A stretch of 64,000 nt of DNA from CALBZG01 sp964486295 (GTDB lineage: Bacteria; Bacillota; Clostridia; Peptostreptococcales; Anaerovoracaceae), in the NCBI GenBank assembly GCA_964486295.1, contig CAZAMF010000011.1:4496-68495 (forward strand). Direction: 5' to 3'. This document shows positions 62,201 through 64,000 of the stretch, one piece after another; the first letter of the stretch is position 1; each line of letters opens with the position of its first letter. The position numbers and the translations under genes were made by a program. Below the pieces are notes generated by a model. That model was not told where the DNA came from. It was given only the letters and a program-made list of their open reading frames with translations, and searched no databases.

Positions 62201-62691
62201 ACGATACAACATTCGCACCAAAAGCTAATATTACAAGAGCACAATTTGTCCAACTGCTGGCAAACATGACCAAAACGGATTTGGCTTCCTATGGCGCTAT
62301 TACTACCACGGCGTTCAAAGATGTAAAGGCCGGATCCTGGTATGCTCCGGCTGTGGCCTGGGCTGAGGAACAGGGCGTTGCTCTGGGCTCCAAAAATTCA
62401 GACGGAACCGTATCCTTCAATCCCGCGAGCACCATTACAAGGCAGGACATGGCTGTCATGCTCCTTCGTACCATGAGTGAAATCGAAGGCTTGGAACTTG
62501 CGCCGAAAAATAATGCTGTTGCATTTGCTGATGAAGACCGGATCGCAGCATATGCGAAAGGCGCCGTGGACAAAATGAGTGCCGCCGGGGTGATCAACGG
62601 CAAGACGAAAACTCAATTTGCGCCATCAGAAAAAGCAACCCGGGCAGAAGCTGCAAAGATGATCTGCATTTTACAATCGGAGTATTTATAA
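59245..62691 (+). CDS. S-layer-anchored protein with DUF4430, alpha/alpha toroid and DUF4430 domains
   Basis: An 1148-residue surface protein. Signal peptide: residues 1 to about 37 (cleavage near VYAAE). DUF4430 domain 1: about 40-155 (TMLDAIEQSLNN, YSGWLGALNGVLPN, DGDTVRLMYS). An uncharacterised beta-rich stretch runs to about 310. Toroid-like helical repeats: about 316-552 (TKLAMDIIALTSLGYDASKI, EIYAYSLMAYLQTGN, ANSTAMTILGLDAAG). A PEGA-like beta domain: about 570-646. DUF4430 domain 2: about 650-778 (STVFDALDAALTA, NSGWLYKVNGDVV, DSTIVWWFSDD). A further beta region runs to about 955, and three SLH domains (about 960-1148) attach it to the cell wall. The two domain types together are those of transcobalamin/intrinsic factor. 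Riboswitch control supports cobalamin capture. AGGAGGGG precedes the ATG. Confidence 0.85.
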   Translation: MKARKGFKKGIAFVLMLAMILGTFGVAGWGAGPVYAAEANDITVTVVIENNTYPVASGAAWEGTLFTSSVTVSAGATMLDAIEQSLNNEGYFDTSLIGGSYISSINGIAAGETGAYSGWLGALNGVLPNVGLGSSYVSDGDTVRLMYSLPSGYCADPAVSWGTSNASSTGFSFSDGIWSSESDGWGGYAITLTVPDPLEQIVVNEVAGSTSPALRIYKYDSSTYSIDQSNIYRIGDAIPLSGLGTTFDSLYVYLNEGATETCTINIRKTGDISPAKLLFGTAESLSEEPTANYWNIIGVNAYNLSHSAVSFSSNQTDSFTYNAISDFAAPAPYSGTKLAMDIIALTSLGYDASKIVSNGTDINGYAVMKEQVSADTAYGGWVEIYAYSLMAYLQTGNNTYDAEINAAIGEIEALEANGWAAAWGSADSVGIAVAALSMAADKGYSVDSSIIGSGVDFLENAVKANGTVADSYYLTENANSTAMTILGLDAAGVDVSTFSTAGGVYLLDGLNLFSDKNLQGFIYNSGGSHNTAASQQGFLALLAADTAGNTNIFDFSGKGIFTAASSYDNCPVYFTVLPTGANLAVTDSNGLIQTERFAGIYDLPAGAYNYAVSKSGYVTKTGSFAISAEAAAGHIRQPINISLVSLPIAADNITVKVSVKTHDENKCNNSYTYKNNSSDYYNIVSKTLTLGKNSTVFDALDAALTAAGKTYYESDYGYIAEIDGISEFSHGENSGWLYKVNGDVVSENSRDYVLTKDSTIVWWFSDDYVNDDGSEMWSGGGSVVTEGGLAAKTVVFTADINANGDASATIKKSQLDEMKSDGNSLQVVSSLASIEMDADTVAGISKAVSGSVEITASKVDPDSLKNISEDIKSQIGSRPIIDISVTSAGKIISEFSGEVTVRIPYILAEGENPNAIVIYRLNEAGESQIIRNSIYDMETKTVIFTTDHFSVYAVGYQLKEFTDIKGSWAADFIYYLAARDMISGMNDTTFAPKANITRAQFVQLLANMTKTDLASYGAITTTAFKDVKAGSWYAPAVAWAEEQGVALGSKNSDGTVSFNPASTITRQDMAVMLLRTMSEIEGLELAPKNNAVAFADEDRIAAYAKGAVDKMSAAGVINGKTKTQFAPSEKATRAEAAKMICILQSEYL

Positions 62692-62741
62692 GGTCGGATC
62701 CGCAGATCGAGTTAACAAAGGACCAAAAGCTTTGCAAAAAT

Positions 62742-62777
62742 ACAAACGGGGCAGCTCCAGACAGCTGCCCCGTTTGT
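62742..62777. terminator. Strong hairpin between the convergent genes
   Basis: A 15-bp stem (62742-62756 with 62763-62777) with loop CCAGAC lies between the S-layer protein gene and the oppositely oriented OYE gene. T-runs are short on both strands, but the position suits bidirectional termination. Confidence 0.7.
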
Positions 62778-62807
62778 GGTCTTCAGTGTATATGATCTGC
62801 GATGCCG

Positions 62808-63839
62808 CTACCTTTTACGGGGATTTGCCCGTTTATATTGTTCAGGCCATTCCAGATCATAATCCAGCGTTCTTGATGCATTCAGCACCCAATAAGGATT
62901 CCTCAGAAGTTCTCTGCCAAGGTAGATCATATCGGCAGAACCTTCTGCCAAAATGGAATTGATATGGACCGGATCTGACAGGAGTCCGCCGGCAGTGACT
63001 GGCAGGCCGGTTAATGTCCTGATTAATTTGGCCTGTGGCAACTGATAACCCGGGAACGCGTCTGGTACGACTGAAATAACGCCTCCGGTGCTTACGTTAA
63101 CGGAATCAATGCCCTTATGCTTGATCAGATTCAACATAACTGCCAGATCTTCGGCATGATTTCCGTTCTCATCGTAATCTTCCGCAGTGATTCGGACTTC
63201 CACCGGTTTTTGCTCCGGCCAGACGCTTCTGACCGCTGTCAGCACCTCGTCCAATATACGAACTCTGTTTTCGTAGCTTCCGCCATACTCGTCCTGCCGC
63301 CTGTTTGTAAGCGGAGACAGGAATTCATTCAAAAGATACCCATGGGCAGAATGGATCTGTATCAGATCAAAGCCCGCTTTGTCTGCCCGAGCTGCCGCGT
63401 CCCGGAATTCACTGATGGTTTGTTTGATATCATCTATTGCCATGGCTTTTGGCTCCGGGCTTTCGTCTGCATAGGCGATTGCCGAAGGCGCTTCGATGGC
63501 CATGCCCTTTGCCTCGCATTTTCTGCCGGCGTGGTTGATCTGAATACCGATTTTAGCGCCGTTTTTATGAACAGCATCAACGATTGAAGCCAGTCCGGGG
63601 ATATGGGCATCACTCCAGATGCCAAGATCCGAAGATGAAATCCTGCCTTCCGGAGATACCGCAGTAGCTTCCATGATGATCAAGCCTACTCCGCCCACAG
63701 CTCTTGTGGCGTAATGCAGAATATGCCAGTCTGTGACAAATCCGGTTTCCGTAGCACAATACATGCACATCGGCGGCATGACGATCCGGTTCTTAAGCGT
63801 CAAATTTTTTATGGTGAATTCTTTAAATAATTCGTACAT
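62808..63839 (-). CDS. Old Yellow Enzyme-family NADH:flavin oxidoreductase (YqjM-like)
   Basis: A 343-residue FMN-dependent ene-reductase in a TIM barrel. Features of the YqjM class are visible: MPPMCMY near the N terminus (Cys25 and Tyr27, the flavin-tuning pair), QINHAGRK, and IHSAHGYLLNEFLSPLTN holding the substrate-binding His-His pair. It probably reduces activated C=C bonds of xenobiotics or quinones; the natural substrate is unknown. TAGGAGGAAACC lies before the ATG at 63839, and a weak TTGATA/TATGAC promoter (complement of 63872-63899) lies upstream. The remaining plus-end sequence (63900-64000) shows no feature. Confidence 0.92.
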   Translation of the reverse strand: MYELFKEFTIKNLTLKNRIVMPPMCMYCATETGFVTDWHILHYATRAVGGVGLIIMEATAVSPEGRISSSDLGIWSDAHIPGLASIVDAVHKNGAKIGIQINHAGRKCEAKGMAIEAPSAIAYADESPEPKAMAIDDIKQTISEFRDAAARADKAGFDLIQIHSAHGYLLNEFLSPLTNRRQDEYGGSYENRVRILDEVLTAVRSVWPEQKPVEVRITAEDYDENGNHAEDLAVMLNLIKHKGIDSVNVSTGGVISVVPDAFPGYQLPQAKLIRTLTGLPVTAGGLLSDPVHINSILAEGSADMIYLGRELLRNPYWVLNASRTLDYDLEWPEQYKRANPRKR

Positions 63840-64000
63840 GGTTTCCTCCTAACATAATGTGTCGGTTAAATGTCATACATATTTATCTAAGTATATCAAA
63901 TAAGCTGCGGTTTATGAAGAATCAATAGAACCGCCTCGAAAGTATTTGTAGGATTACCATACATATGTTACAAGTAAAAAAATAAAAACGGAAAACATCC

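Overview
The window looks like a chromosome segment of an anaerobic Gram-positive bacterium of the class Clostridia (Firmicutes/Bacillota). The support is a complete division and cell-wall (dcw) cluster in Firmicutes order with a PASTA-bearing SpoVD/FtsI, strong AGGAGG-type ribosome binding sites, a Bacillus-type LexA box, an RsgI-like anti-sigma factor, S-layer homology domains, PduL, 2x[4Fe-4S] flavodoxin fusions and several radical SAM enzymes. I cannot name the genus.

Layout. 1-7.1 kb: housekeeping genes on the plus strand (lon cut by the window edge, engB, a DUF1232 protein, hpt, pduL, deoC, lgt, ychF). 7.2-14.3 kb: an EFR1-type ferredoxin/flavodoxin, a decayed thioredoxin reductase remnant, a divergent membrane pyrophosphatase, and on the minus strand a four-part CoA-disulfide-reductase/rhodanese/TusA/DsrE fusion and a small lipoprotein. 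14.5-26.5 kb: the dcw cluster mraZ-rsmH-ftsL-spoVD-murF-mraY-murD-ftsW-murG-ftsQ-ftsZ, with MraZ boxes overlapping its promoter. 26.6-39.0 kb: a SpoU methyltransferase, pheST, zapA, mutS2, argS, two radical SAM proteins (one with a B12-binding domain) and a TPR protein. 39.1-41.2 kb: three tRNAs (Asn, Leu, initiator Met) and a DEAD-box helicase.

41.2-53 kb is more accessory: two tiny minus-strand ORFs behind an attenuator-like hairpin, a secreted metzincin-type protease, an ECF sigma/RsgI-like anti-sigma/acidic repeat protein locus, a sulfur locus (MOSC protein, metY, cysK, Rrf2 regulator) with two copies of one operator and a putative cysteine-codon leader peptide, an SOS-controlled Y-family polymerase group, a flavin reductase-like protein and a PhnB-like protein.

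53.1-62.7 kb is the most striking part. Two cobalamin riboswitches, each followed by an intrinsic terminator, control (i) a tightly coupled operon encoding a secreted alpha/alpha-toroid protein, a DUF4430 lipoprotein, an EcfT membrane protein and a single-chain EcfA-EcfA'-S fusion, and (ii) an 1148-residue exported S-layer-anchored protein that carries DUF4430, toroid and DUF4430 again. In animals a toroid (alpha) domain and a DUF4430-type (beta) domain together form intrinsic factor and transcobalamin. I therefore infer a surface cobalamin-capture system of transcobalamin-like parts feeding an ECF vitamin B12 transporter. The window closes with an Old Yellow Enzyme on the minus strand.
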